Notes: a model not told the origin generated them from the letters alone. A stretch of 64,000 bases of DNA from Sphingomonas sp. PP-CE-1G-424 (GCF_004341085.1 NZ_SLXW01000001.1:744001-808000), one strand, 5' to 3'; counted from the first letter of the stretch, positions 35,633 through 44,531 are shown. Program-made: numbers and translations.

Positions 35633-36646
35633 ATGCCTAAAGTTGAAATCACTTGCAGCACCGGTCGGTCTGGCGACCGTAAGGTGCTTCTCGGGTTCGC
35701 GCGTGCGTCAGTCCTTCATGCAATTAGCTTTCCCGACGTGCTCGACGAGCGGAGCGGCGAAGGCTATCAGCGCCGCTTCAATTCCGGACATAGCCTCGAC
35801 TTCCGGCGCTATATCCGGGAGGCCGGAAGCACGACCATCCCGCTGACCTTCAACCTTCGGGCGACGGATAGCCGTGGCTGGACGCTGGTGGAGAACGGCT
35901 CTGGCACAGCGCATCTGACCATCGATTCCACAGCGGAGCCAGTGATGGCGCAAGTCGATTGCCAGCATCGCCTCGGCCACCTCGCCGATCTAGACATTGA
36001 GCTGCCGTTCATGTGCTTCGTCGGGCTCACCGTAGAGGAGGAAATGGCGGTGTTCACGGTCATCAACCGCAAGGCCAAGGGCCTCAGCCGCAGTCTGCTC
36101 GACTTCCACGACGCCCGGCTCTGCGAGGATTTGGCGAACGACCGGCCTGAACTTTTTATCGCGCTTTGCCTGTCCAACGATCCCGCGTCTCCGTGGTGCG
36201 GCCAGCTAGACGTGGGCGGCAACAAGGTGTCCGGCATGACGCGCAAAGCGTCGCTGCGCACTCTGCAGAAGGCGGTACGCCGCTTTCTCAACAGGTCATC
36301 CATTCTGAAGCAGCGCTCGGTCGAGGAGGCCGCGAGGGTTGTGCTCGACTTTTGGATCGCGGTATCCATCGCGATGCGCGACGCCTGGGCGCGGCCGCGA
36401 GGATCGCTTATCGCGAAGGGTGTCGGCGTGTATGCCCTCATGGACATCGCCGCGGACATGTGGCGCGAAAGCGGCTGCGCATTGACCCGCGACCTTATGA
36501 TCGCGCATCTCTCCGACCTAGCCGTCGACGTCGATTGGTCATCGGACGGGCCGTTCAAGGGGCTGGGCGGAGAGGGTGGCGTAACCGCCGCCGTGGCGGT
36601 GCTGCGGAGCATCCGCATCCAGCAGACCTTGCGGGCGGTTGCCTGA
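35633..36646 (+). CDS. DGQHR-domain (DndB-like) protein
   Basis: A 337-residue protein with the DGQHR signature in the variant VDCQHR (residues 108-113), followed by LPFMCFVGLTVEEEMAVF and TVINRKAKGLSRSLLDFHD, the pattern in which a conserved N(R/T) motif follows the QHR motif. The family includes DndB, which binds DNA and controls phosphorothioation genes. The start ATG has GAGG 7 bases upstream; a 10-residue longer reading lacks this. It is coupled by one shared base to the radical SAM gene. No dndA, C, D or E is present, so it does not belong to a standard Dnd system. Recognition of a DNA modification or damage is inferred. Confidence 0.8.
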   Translation: MPKVEITCSTGRSGDRKVLLGFARASVLHAISFPDVLDERSGEGYQRRFNSGHSLDFRRYIREAGSTTIPLTFNLRATDSRGWTLVENGSGTAHLTIDSTAEPVMAQVDCQHRLGHLADLDIELPFMCFVGLTVEEEMAVFTVINRKAKGLSRSLLDFHDARLCEDLANDRPELFIALCLSNDPASPWCGQLDVGGNKVSGMTRKASLRTLQKAVRRFLNRSSILKQRSVEEAARVVLDFWIAVSIAMRDAWARPRGSLIAKGVGVYALMDIAADMWRESGCALTRDLMIAHLSDLAVDVDWSSDGPFKGLGGEGGVTAAVAVLRSIRIQQTLRAVA

Positions 36647-38268
36647 TGGCCGGCAAGCGCATCCTGCTCATCGAACCCGGCTACAAGAACAAGTATCCTC
36701 CGCTCGGGTTGATGAAGATCGCCCAGTATCACGGGCCCAACGGCAAAAACGACCACGTCACGTTCGTAAAGGGCGAGGATCCATCGGTGCTGTCGCAGGC
36801 GTGGGACCGAATCTACGTCACGACGCTGTTCTCGTTCGAGTACCCTAAGATCTCGACGAGCATCGACTACGCCCTCAAGGTCGCCAACGGACAGGCCGAT
36901 AAAGTCTTCGTTGGCGGGATCGCGGCGTCGCTTATGCACGAACGCTTCGTTGAGGAGCGTCGCTGGCAGGGCGTACGGTTTATCAAGGGTCTGCTCACTG
37001 GACCACCCGCCAAAGCACTGCAGCTCGACGACTTTTCGGAGGAACTCTACTCCGACGACTATAGCAACACAGCAATTGAGGACCTTGTTCCCGATTACAG
37101 CATCCTCTCGCAGATCGATTACGAATACCCGGTCCGCGACGCCTACTTCGCCTACACGTCGCGCGGCTGCATCCGGAAATGCCATTTCTGCGGCGTTCCC
37201 AAGCTCGAGGGTATGCAGCGCGACGTTGAGTCGCTAACCGCCATCGTCCGCTCCATTGACGAGATGTATGGTCCGAAGAAGGACCTGATCCTCATGGACA
37301 ACAACGTCGTCGCCAGTCCGCGATTCAAGGATATCATCGCCGAGATTCGAGACCTCGGCTTTACGCCAGGCGCGAAGCTGACGCGGCCGGGATCCCGCGT
37401 CGCCGTCCAGCGTAGGGTCGACTTCAACCAGGGCGTCGACGCGCGCATCCTTTGCAAGGACCCGATGTACCTGCGCGAGCTGGCGACGATCTGCCTCAAG
37501 CCGCTCCGCATCGCGTTCGACCATCTCGGCGTCCGCAAGCCATACGAGCAGGCCGTCCGCTACGCCCACGAGCACGGACTGACCGAGCTCTCGAACTACA
37601 TGCTCTACAACTTCCACGACGATCCCGCTGACCTGTTCGAGCGCATGCGCCTCAACGTCACGCTGAATGAGGAGCTCAACATCCGCGTCTGGTCGTTTCC
37701 GATGCGCTATCAGCCGACCAACCGTCCCGACCGCGGCCACATCGGTGACAAGTGGTCGCGTTTCGAGCTGCGCTCGATGCAGATCATTCTGCAGGCGACC
37801 CACGGAGTGGTCAGCGGCGAGCCGACCTTCTTCCGGCGCGCCTTCGGCGACACCGTAGCCGAATACGAAACTATCCTGATGATGCCGCACGACATGATCT
37901 TTAACCGAGATTGGTACGACAAGCTCGACGGACGGGGCGAGTACGACCAGTACCTGGCGGAGGCCAAGCGGTTGTCGCCCGAGCGACGCCACGAGCTCAA
38001 AACGCTGCTGTCGTCTTGCGACCCGCGGCACTACCACACGTTGCCCGGCTTGACCGATGACGAGGGTATCCGTTCGATCCTCCAGTTCTACATGCCCCGT
38101 CCGAAGGACGAGCTCATGTCAATTTGGCGAAAGCAAGCAGAGTGGAGCGCTGTTGCCCACGCGCTCAATGTGCCCGAGGACGAGCGCGTTGAGGACGCAG
38201 GGCTAGACGCCGAGGAGGAGCCTATCATCACTATCGCGGAACCGGCACGCGCAAGGAAGGCCGCATGA
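36646..38268 (+). CDS. Radical SAM enzyme
   Basis: A 540-residue enzyme with a CX3CX2C cluster motif (Cys175, Cys179, Cys182 in TSRGCIRKCHFCGVPKLEG) for a 4Fe-4S cluster that cleaves S-adenosylmethionine. The N-terminal 150 residues (RILLIEPGYKNKYPPLGLMK, then IYVTTLFSF and VFVGGIAASL) look like the Rossmann-type, cobalamin-binding-like domain of B12-dependent members, but no DxHxxG motif is seen, so cobalamin binding is doubtful. The frame remains open upstream over the previous gene; the ATG at 36646 overlaps that gene's stop and is the natural start. It is followed by the GHKL ATPase with an ATGA overlap. The substrate, possibly DNA, RNA or a small molecule, is unknown. Confidence 0.88.
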   Translation: MAGKRILLIEPGYKNKYPPLGLMKIAQYHGPNGKNDHVTFVKGEDPSVLSQAWDRIYVTTLFSFEYPKISTSIDYALKVANGQADKVFVGGIAASLMHERFVEERRWQGVRFIKGLLTGPPAKALQLDDFSEELYSDDYSNTAIEDLVPDYSILSQIDYEYPVRDAYFAYTSRGCIRKCHFCGVPKLEGMQRDVESLTAIVRSIDEMYGPKKDLILMDNNVVASPRFKDIIAEIRDLGFTPGAKLTRPGSRVAVQRRVDFNQGVDARILCKDPMYLRELATICLKPLRIAFDHLGVRKPYEQAVRYAHEHGLTELSNYMLYNFHDDPADLFERMRLNVTLNEELNIRVWSFPMRYQPTNRPDRGHIGDKWSRFELRSMQIILQATHGVVSGEPTFFRRAFGDTVAEYETILMMPHDMIFNRDWYDKLDGRGEYDQYLAEAKRLSPERRHELKTLLSSCDPRHYHTLPGLTDDEGIRSILQFYMPRPKDELMSIWRKQAEWSAVAHALNVPEDERVEDAGLDAEEEPIITIAEPARARKAA

Positions 38269-39794
38269 GCGCGCCCATTCGACTTGCGAAGGCATCCGAA
38301 GTGGTTGAGGGCGGCCCGGCGGTCGTCGGCAAGGACGTGCTCGAGCTATTGTCCACAGCGATGTACGTCGAACCGCTCACGATCTACCGAGAGTACGTCC
38401 AGAACGCCGCCGACGCGATTGACCAGGCTAGGGCAGGCGGCAAGGACGCGGGGCGGATCGAGATCGTGCTGGACGCCGCCGCCAGGACGGTGTCGATCCG
38501 CGACGACGGGGCGGGCATTCCCGCGTCCCATTTCCGGCGCGTGCTCACCTCAGTCGGCGCCAGCGCCAAACGGGGAACCGAAGCCCGTGGGTTCCGTGGT
38601 GTCGGACGCCTGTCGGGGCTTGCCTACGCCCGATCGCTCACTTTCCAGTCGCGTGCTGCCGGCGAGGCCCGGGTCTCGACGATGACGTGGAACTGTCAGG
38701 CCCTACGAAGTGCGTTACGCGACCCAGCCGACACGCGGGACCTCACGGCGATCATCGACGCCATCACGACCACCACAGTCACCGACGAAGCGGGCGATCC
38801 CTACTTCGAGGTGCGCCTCGACGGCGTGGCACGGCAGGGCGACGATAGGGTGGTGTCACAGGGCGCCGTCGCCGACTATCTCTCCGAAATTGCGCCGGTG
38901 CCGCTCGATACGTCCTTCTCCCATAGCACGGCTATCGCCGAGAGACTCATTGGTACCGTTGCGCTCGGCGACCTGACGATCACCATCAATGGCCGCGAGC
39001 CGCTCACGCGACCATTCCGTGACGAGCTTCCGATTGATGGCGGCCGTCCGCTGAGGCTGCGCGAGGTCGCTTTCGTCGAGGTGCCTTCCATCGACGGCGG
39101 CATCGCTGCCGTCGGATGGATCGCGCATCACGATTACGAAGGGGCTATTCACGCTTCGACGCATGTCCGTGGTCTACGCGTCCGCGCCGGCGACGTGCAG
39201 GTCGGCGAAGCCGGAGTCCTCGCCGATGTCTTCCCGGAATCACGCTTCGACGCCTGGACCGTCGGCGAGATTCATGTTCTCGACCCGCGAATCATCCCCA
39301 ACGGCCGACGCGACGACTTCGAGCGCAACGTGCATCTCGCGAACCTCAAGAACCACCTGGCTCCGCTCGGCCGCGACGTCGCCAACCGCTGCCGTACTAG
39401 TTCGCGCGACCGGAAGCGGCTTCGTGACCTGGTACTGGAGCAGGCCGCTGCGCGCGAGGGCCTCGCAGTACTTGCCCAGGGTGGCCTCAATGCGGCCGGC
39501 CGAGACCGGATGGCGCTCGGCGTAGAACTCTCGCTGATGCGGGCAGAGAAGCTGCTCGGCGAACCTGATCTGGTCGACGACGCCAACGGCGTCGTCCGGG
39601 GCGAAGTGACACGTTTGCGCACCGAACTCGAACAATTGGCCGGCAGCAACGCCTCCGCCGGCTCACCGCTGGATCGGCTGAGTCCCGATCGCCGCGGGTT
39701 TTATGAAGAGATGTTCTCGCTGATATACGAATGCTCGGCCAACCGATCGGCGGCGAAGAGCCTAGTCGATCGTATCATGTCGAAGGTAGCGTGA
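38265..39794 (+). CDS. GHKL (Hsp90/MutL-type) ATPase, partner of the radical SAM enzyme
   Basis: A 509-residue ATPase. The N box is IYREYVQNAADAI (Glu43, Asn47), the G1 box SIRDDGAGIP (Asp80) and the lid region VLTSVGASAKRGTEARGFRG with VGRLSGLA. A middle block GLRVRAGDVQVGEAGVLADV and VGEIHVLDPRIIPNGRRDDF repeats the one in the ATPase at 31873-33435. The two differ outside these parts. It is the third gene of a tightly coupled operon (DGQHR, radical SAM, GHKL; overlaps of 1 and 4 bases). Fixed coupling suggests that the three make one complex or pathway. Function not described to my knowledge. Confidence 0.86.
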   Translation: MSAPIRLAKASEVVEGGPAVVGKDVLELLSTAMYVEPLTIYREYVQNAADAIDQARAGGKDAGRIEIVLDAAARTVSIRDDGAGIPASHFRRVLTSVGASAKRGTEARGFRGVGRLSGLAYARSLTFQSRAAGEARVSTMTWNCQALRSALRDPADTRDLTAIIDAITTTTVTDEAGDPYFEVRLDGVARQGDDRVVSQGAVADYLSEIAPVPLDTSFSHSTAIAERLIGTVALGDLTITINGREPLTRPFRDELPIDGGRPLRLREVAFVEVPSIDGGIAAVGWIAHHDYEGAIHASTHVRGLRVRAGDVQVGEAGVLADVFPESRFDAWTVGEIHVLDPRIIPNGRRDDFERNVHLANLKNHLAPLGRDVANRCRTSSRDRKRLRDLVLEQAAAREGLAVLAQGGLNAAGRDRMALGVELSLMRAEKLLGEPDLVDDANGVVRGEVTRLRTELEQLAGSNASAGSPLDRLSPDRRGFYEEMFSLIYECSANRSAAKSLVDRIMSKVA

Positions 39795-39859
39795 GAAAGG
39801 ATCGCCCAACACGCAGGTTACGTCGTTTTCGGCCCGGCCAGCAGGCCGGGTGAGGCCGT

Positions 39860-40303
39860 ATGCCGCGCAAGTCCCGCTTTGACATTGCTTTCGAGGAGCT
39901 TTGGGGCGAGTTCAAGGCGAACACGAAGCGGCAATTCTTCAGCGACATCCAAGGTCAGCTAGAGGAAGACGAGGCGATCCGCGACATCCTGCGTAAGAGT
40001 AGGGCGGAACCGCAATATCTTGCAGTTTCTTTCGACCGTAAGCCGAACGACGAGCAGTTCTCCTATCACTACTTCGACTTGGCGCTCGTAATCCTCGACG
40101 CGATCTTCGGTGGCTCGGGCATTACGAAGCCGGTGAATCAGCTTCGCGTGCTACGCTGGGAAGCTACGCGCTCTGACCTGTTGAAGGTCCTCAACTACCT
40201 TGCCGCCCAGAACCGCGAGCTGAGGTTCAGGCGAGTGCTTATAGTACCGTTCCCAAGTCCGATCATAGGACGGAGACTCGACCGATCAACGCACATGCGC
40301 TGA
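39860..40303 (+). CDS. Hypothetical protein downstream of the GHKL operon
   Basis: A 147-residue protein that I do not recognise. A GAGG site lies 5-6 bases before the ATG. It starts with a basic-acidic helix (KSRFDIAFEELWGEFKANTK), has a segment SYHYFDLALVILDAIFGG, and ends with a short strand RFRRVLIVPF. It follows the GHKL ATPase by 65 bases on the same strand and may be the fourth gene of that operon. The 3' end faces the nuclease-DGQHR gene; a small AGGCC-TTC-GGCCT hairpin at 40307-40319 sits between the two stops. Confidence 0.6.
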   Translation: MPRKSRFDIAFEELWGEFKANTKRQFFSDIQGQLEEDEAIRDILRKSRAEPQYLAVSFDRKPNDEQFSYHYFDLALVILDAIFGGSGITKPVNQLRVLRWEATRSDLLKVLNYLAAQNRELRFRRVLIVPFPSPIIGRRLDRSTHMR

Positions 40304-40332
40304 TCGAGGCCTTCGGCCTGCACCCTTTTCAC

Positions 40333-42702
40333 TCAAGCCGCCTCGCGCTGCTCCTCGGGCTCGTCGAATAGCAGCTGGGTCTTGCCATCCACCGGCTCCT
40401 CACCCTCGATATGTCGCTTAACAAGCGCGTAGACATCCCGAACATAATCGACCTGGTCGCGCGAAAGCGGCCCTTTCTCGACGTGCGTCGTGATGTTGCG
40501 CAGGCGGCTGATCCTGCCAATCCAGCGCGCCAGCTTAGCCTTCGCGCCCTTTCCGTAGAAGTTGTAGCGGTCCTTGAAGAGGTCCCAATTGCCCTCATAG
40601 ACAACGATCTGCGAGTAATCGATTAGGTTGAGTGACTGCCACCTGTCGCGAGAGGTGTCTCCCTCGGTGTTGTAGCGGACATCGCAGTCGATCCGGACCT
40701 GCTTCGGCACTCCGGAGATCCACCAGGAATCCCGGGTTTCACCGTAATGCGCCTTCAACGTTGAGACCACGTCGTCGTACAGGATCTTATGGATCTCAAG
40801 AATCATGTCGCGCGCCTGTTCCGTGCCGGCGGCGTCCTGAGATTCCAGATAGTCCCTAATTTCGGGGAGGTCGAAATCAGGCTTCGCAGACGCGACGATT
40901 GCCATCATCTGCAGAGCATTTTGATCCACACTCGTCAGCGAGCTTCCACGCGCGCGGAAGTAAGTGACCTCGTTGGCGGTCGCCTGAGCAAAGAAGTCGA
41001 TGACCGGCTGCGCGTACGGCTGAACGAGCTCGATTAATTCCTCGGGCGATGATGACACGACCCTTGTCCCGTCCGACTCTACGAAATGCAGGATCTTCCT
41101 CAAGAGTACGAGAAGCGCGCGCAGACCGAGGTTGGTGCCAAGATAGCCTCCCTTGGCGTCGCCCAGATCCCAATGGTCTTGGGCACCCGTCGCGAACAGG
41201 CCGAAGTATAGCTGTAGTCCGCGCTGTAGCTTGCGCATCGAGTCGGTCGCGTTCGTAGAAAGGTGACCGAGTGGCCCCGGCTGCAGGACCGAGGCGCCGT
41301 TGCGACCAAGGGGCTTCTGAACCTTTCCGACAAGATTGTTGCCCTTAATGCCGTCGACTAGCGACGTAAGCGTCAGGCACCTGCTGTTGGTCTTGTCGTC
41401 GCCGGTCAGCAGGATGCGGTCTTTCAAAGGAGACGCCTTGTCGGAGCCCATGTTCAGCACCGCCCGCGCGCAGATCGCCTCAAGCCGCTTACGCGGATCT
41501 TCATCCTCGATATCCAGGTTGGAGACGAGCTCTTTCACCAAGTTGCTTTGCACCTTCACCTGTTGGGTGTTGATGTCGACGAACATCTTGATCTCGGCCG
41601 TTGCCGGCAGGTTTTCGTAGGCCAGCACCGAGACGACTGAACGGTCCTCCTCAGCATCCCGCCCCGCGTAGGCGTACCCGTAGAGACGATGCTGGCCGTC
41701 GATTACCCAAGCCGACCCATACTGGCCAGGCAGTTCCAGTGTGCCCGTCGCCGTGTCGCCAAAGCGGTCCTTCAGATCGAAACGCAGACCGTCGCGCTTG
41801 ATGTTGACAACGATGTTGGTCGGAAACGTCCCGCCCTCGTCGATGAAGGCGCCGATGGACTTCAGACGCGTTGGCTTCACCATGCGTTGGTAGGTATCGA
41901 GGTCGTCGTTCGACCTACCCATGTGGCTAATGTAGGCTATTCGGAGCAGGTCGTGCGGCGAGATTAGGAAGCTGTAGAAGGTCGTGTCCCCGACGCGTCC
42001 TCGCGTCGCGGGCAACGAAGTGCGAAGACCCTCAACCTTCTCATCGCGCAGGTATCGTCCCAGGAACTGGTAGCGCGCTGCGACCTTCAGGATGCCTGTC
42101 AGGCGCTGAAAATACTCTAAATCCGCCTCGGTGATGATCGGCACTTTGGCGGCTGCCGCCCTGTCCCGGTCCGCCGTTCGAATGTCCACGTTTCGCGTAG
42201 CAATCGCCAGCTTGACCTTCAGCTTGCTGTCGCGACCAAACTTGGCCTTCACGGCGGCCATGACGTCCTCACGGACGGCCTCGATCTTGTCCAGCAGACC
42301 CTTGATCGACTTGGCGCCGCCGTCACGCGAGTGGGTGCACTCGACGATAAACACCGTCTCGTCGTCCTTGGCGAAGACGTCGAGCTGACGCTTCGAGGAA
42401 CCGTCCTTCCCGGTGACCATGAGGTTCCGGTCCGCATTCATCTCCTTGAAGCCCATCCGGTAGAACAAGGTCCACACATCATCCTCGAGCTGGCGGTCTT
42501 CAGGTTTGCGGCGTTGCATCCGCAATGAGCGCTTGTTCTCCTTGGCCAGCTCCCAGCCATCGTGCTCCTCGGCTTCGCGCTTCATCTTAAGCGCGGTCGC
42601 CGACGCAGCGGTTACCGTCTTCTCGTCGACGCGCTTCGAGCGCAACCCATATGTGCTGCGCAGCTCATCGCCGCTGACCAGATTCCCAAGCGTCGCCGTC
42701 AT
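40333..42702 (-). CDS. Nuclease-like N-terminal domain fused to a DGQHR domain
   Basis: A 789-residue protein. Residues of about 70-190 look like a restriction-endonuclease fold, with Asp108 in KRQLDVFAKDD and Glu121 in VFIVECTHSRD; the usual Lys after the Glu is replaced by Thr, so catalysis is uncertain. Residues of about 230-560 carry the DGQHR domain with WVIDGQHRLYGYA (335-339) and MFVDINTQQVKVQSNLVKEL. The C-terminus is helical. Start at 42702 is chosen for the GGGGGAA site 9 bases upstream. It converges on the DGQHR-radical SAM-GHKL operon, so two different DGQHR proteins sit within 7 kb. It may be the effector or sensor of the same system. Confidence 0.82.
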   Translation of the reverse strand: MTATLGNLVSGDELRSTYGLRSKRVDEKTVTAASATALKMKREAEEHDGWELAKENKRSLRMQRRKPEDRQLEDDVWTLFYRMGFKEMNADRNLMVTGKDGSSKRQLDVFAKDDETVFIVECTHSRDGGAKSIKGLLDKIEAVREDVMAAVKAKFGRDSKLKVKLAIATRNVDIRTADRDRAAAAKVPIITEADLEYFQRLTGILKVAARYQFLGRYLRDEKVEGLRTSLPATRGRVGDTTFYSFLISPHDLLRIAYISHMGRSNDDLDTYQRMVKPTRLKSIGAFIDEGGTFPTNIVVNIKRDGLRFDLKDRFGDTATGTLELPGQYGSAWVIDGQHRLYGYAYAGRDAEEDRSVVSVLAYENLPATAEIKMFVDINTQQVKVQSNLVKELVSNLDIEDEDPRKRLEAICARAVLNMGSDKASPLKDRILLTGDDKTNSRCLTLTSLVDGIKGNNLVGKVQKPLGRNGASVLQPGPLGHLSTNATDSMRKLQRGLQLYFGLFATGAQDHWDLGDAKGGYLGTNLGLRALLVLLRKILHFVESDGTRVVSSSPEELIELVQPYAQPVIDFFAQATANEVTYFRARGSSLTSVDQNALQMMAIVASAKPDFDLPEIRDYLESQDAAGTEQARDMILEIHKILYDDVVSTLKAHYGETRDSWWISGVPKQVRIDCDVRYNTEGDTSRDRWQSLNLIDYSQIVVYEGNWDLFKDRYNFYGKGAKAKLARWIGRISRLRNITTHVEKGPLSRDQVDYVRDVYALVKRHIEGEEPVDGKTQLLFDEPEEQREAA

Positions 42703-43149
42703 TCGCAAACTTTCCCCCGGGTCTCCGTTCCCGCACATTGTCGTGAAGGAACAAGCACGTCCAGCGCAACCGCATTCATAGCGAGCACGTCATGCGTCGA
42801 ACGGCAAGTCCCATGAAGACTGCCACAACAGGCCGGCGTCTCCCCCGTGTACACGTACTTGCGTAGACGGGACTTGGCGCTGCAAGAGCAAACCGAACAG
42901 ATAGCAGTTTCGGCGAGCGGGAAAGCAGAGGTAAGAGACCGAAGTTAGGCGTTATAAAGAGACAGGCGTGGCGGTGACGTTACAAGGTAGGCCTCACCAT
43001 CCTTATCCGAGCCGACTTGCCGGCGAGGATGGTGGATGCCACATTGGTCTGGCGGTCCTTCGGGACTGAGCACCACTATAATTGAGGTTCTGCGACCGCC
43101 ATCTGTCGATAGCGAGGCGCTCAGTGTCCGCGGCGGAACGGGGGGTAAG
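42703..43149. other. Intergenic region, divergent promoters presumed
   Basis: No gene is seen in these 447 bases between the leftward nuclease-DGQHR gene and the rightward GGCT-like gene. An 8-bp inverted repeat (CACCATCC at 42995-43002, GGATGGTG at 43027-43034) lies near the right side. No clear promoter motif was found. Confidence 0.5.
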
Positions 43150-43710
43150 ATGATTGTCTGCTTGGCTTGGGGATCGCTCGTCTGGAACCCGGGTGCCTTG
43201 CCTATCGTCGGCGACTGGTCGACCGACGGGCCGGCGCTACCGCTTGAGTTCGCGCGCGAATCAGAGGACGGCCGGATGACTCTCGTCTTAGTTGATCACG
43301 ATCGGCCGGTCTCGGTTCTGTGGGCAGAACTCGAAGTGCGTGACATCGAGCAGGCAAGCGAAGCGTTGCGTTTGCGCGAGAAGGTGCGGTTCGATGGCGC
43401 AATCGGTCGGTGGCCAGCAGTGGCGCGCCAGCACGCTTTCGACGAGGTTATTGGTGGCTGGATGAATGCGAAGGGTTTTGACGGCGTCGTATGGACGGCG
43501 CTGCGGCCGGGCATGCGCGCCGACCGGCAATCCCGATCCTACGTAACGCCGTCGCTGGCGCGTATAGAACGCCACCTCGCGGCACTCCCGCCTGAGGCTC
43601 GCGTCAACGCGGCACGATATGTGAACTCCGCCCCGGAACAGATCGCCACCCCTTATCGTCCGGCGCTTGGGCTAATGCTCGCCGATGCGTCGAGCGTCGC
43701 GAACCCATGA
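43150..43710 (+). CDS. Gamma-glutamylcyclotransferase-like fold protein, paired with a RES protein
   Basis: A 186-residue protein whose start MIVCLAWGSLVWNPGALP and the later block LPLEFARESEDGRMTLVLVD ... VSVLWAELE resemble the gamma-glutamylcyclotransferase (BtrG-like) fold. A GGGGGTAAG site precedes the ATG at 43150; an upstream ATG at 43036 is not preceded by a good site. The gene overlaps the RES-domain gene by four bases (ATGA). In usual RES toxin systems the partner is an Xre/MbcA-type antitoxin, so a GGCT-like partner is uncommon. It may neutralise the RES toxin or process its product; both are inference. Confidence 0.7.
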   Translation: MIVCLAWGSLVWNPGALPIVGDWSTDGPALPLEFARESEDGRMTLVLVDHDRPVSVLWAELEVRDIEQASEALRLREKVRFDGAIGRWPAVARQHAFDEVIGGWMNAKGFDGVVWTALRPGMRADRQSRSYVTPSLARIERHLAALPPEARVNAARYVNSAPEQIATPYRPALGLMLADASSVANP

Positions 43711-44531
43711 GCGACATTAACCAGATCGGACCCGAGTTCGCTAGCTGGGACAGTTATTCCCGGTTCGCACGTCACGTCCGTTTTAAAGGACGGTACGTCT
43801 GGGGCGGCGAGGAGCGTGCCTTCCTGAAGTCGGTGGTTGCCACGATCCGAAATCGCGACGTCGAGTTTCAAGCGGGCCGCACCTTTTACAGAGCCCAACA
43901 GGGTGTCGACGTCATCGACCGGATCGACGAGGATGGGAACTGGATCGGTGAGGACACGTGGGGATACGGCGCCGCGCGCATGAAGCCCCTCTCTGACCGT
44001 GCAAGGGAGGGGCGCGCCAACCCCACTGGCATCCCCGTGGTATATGTCGGCACGACGATCCAGACTGCGATCTCTGAGATCAGGCCTTGGGTCGGCGCCG
44101 ATGTCTCGGTCGCCCTTTGCAGGCTTATACGTCCGATCCGCGTGCTTGATCTCACGCTGGGCCACGGCAAGTCGTCGTTCGCGGGCCCCGTTTTCAGCCA
44201 TCTGCTCGGCAAACGCGACCTGACCCCGGACGAGAAGGAGAGAGCTGTCTGGATCGATATCGACAACGCTTTCTCGCAGCCAGTGACAGCATCGGACGAT
44301 CGTGCCGACTATGCCCCGACGCAGATCCTGGCGGAGCTTTTTCAAAGCGCAGGTTATGATGCGATTGGCTACAAGAGTCACTTCGGCGACGAGGGCGACA
44401 GGCTCGGCTTTAATATCGCGATCTTCGATCCCGAGGTGATCGAGATCGTCGGCTGCGCGCCGTATGTCGTCCGCTCTATCAAAGTGGTCGCCGAGGAAAA
44501 CGGCAATCCTTGGTCGAAAAGCAGCGCCTGA
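43707..44531 (+). CDS. RES-domain protein (putative NAD-targeting toxin)
   Basis: A 274-residue protein with the RES family pattern: Arg62 in FYRAQQG, MKPLSDRAREGRANPTGIP, Tyr113 in VVYVGTTIQTAISEIRPWVG with Glu124, and a Ser or Thr near the C-terminal FQSAGYDAIGYKSHFG. RES toxins such as MbcT and Xre-RES toxins degrade NAD+ or transfer ADP-ribose. The protein is longer than minimal RES toxins, with an N-terminal extension of about 55 residues. It is translationally coupled to the GGCT-like gene. In this island a role as toxin or abortive-infection effector is likely but not proven. Confidence 0.82.
   Translation: MSDINQIGPEFASWDSYSRFARHVRFKGRYVWGGEERAFLKSVVATIRNRDVEFQAGRTFYRAQQGVDVIDRIDEDGNWIGEDTWGYGAARMKPLSDRAREGRANPTGIPVVYVGTTIQTAISEIRPWVGADVSVALCRLIRPIRVLDLTLGHGKSSFAGPVFSHLLGKRDLTPDEKERAVWIDIDNAFSQPVTASDDRADYAPTQILAELFQSAGYDAIGYKSHFGDEGDRLGFNIAIFDPEVIEIVGCAPYVVRSIKVVAEENGNPWSKSSA

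Noticed and set aside
36646..38268. Prokaryotic viperin
   Set aside because: The radical SAM motif is present, but the protein is too long, has an N-terminal Rossmann-like domain, and lacks the usual stand-alone context and size of viperins.
35633..42702. Standard Dnd phosphorothioation system
   Set aside because: DGQHR proteins are present, but dndA, C, D and E (cysteine desulfurase, PAPS reductase-like, ATPase, DndE) are absent.
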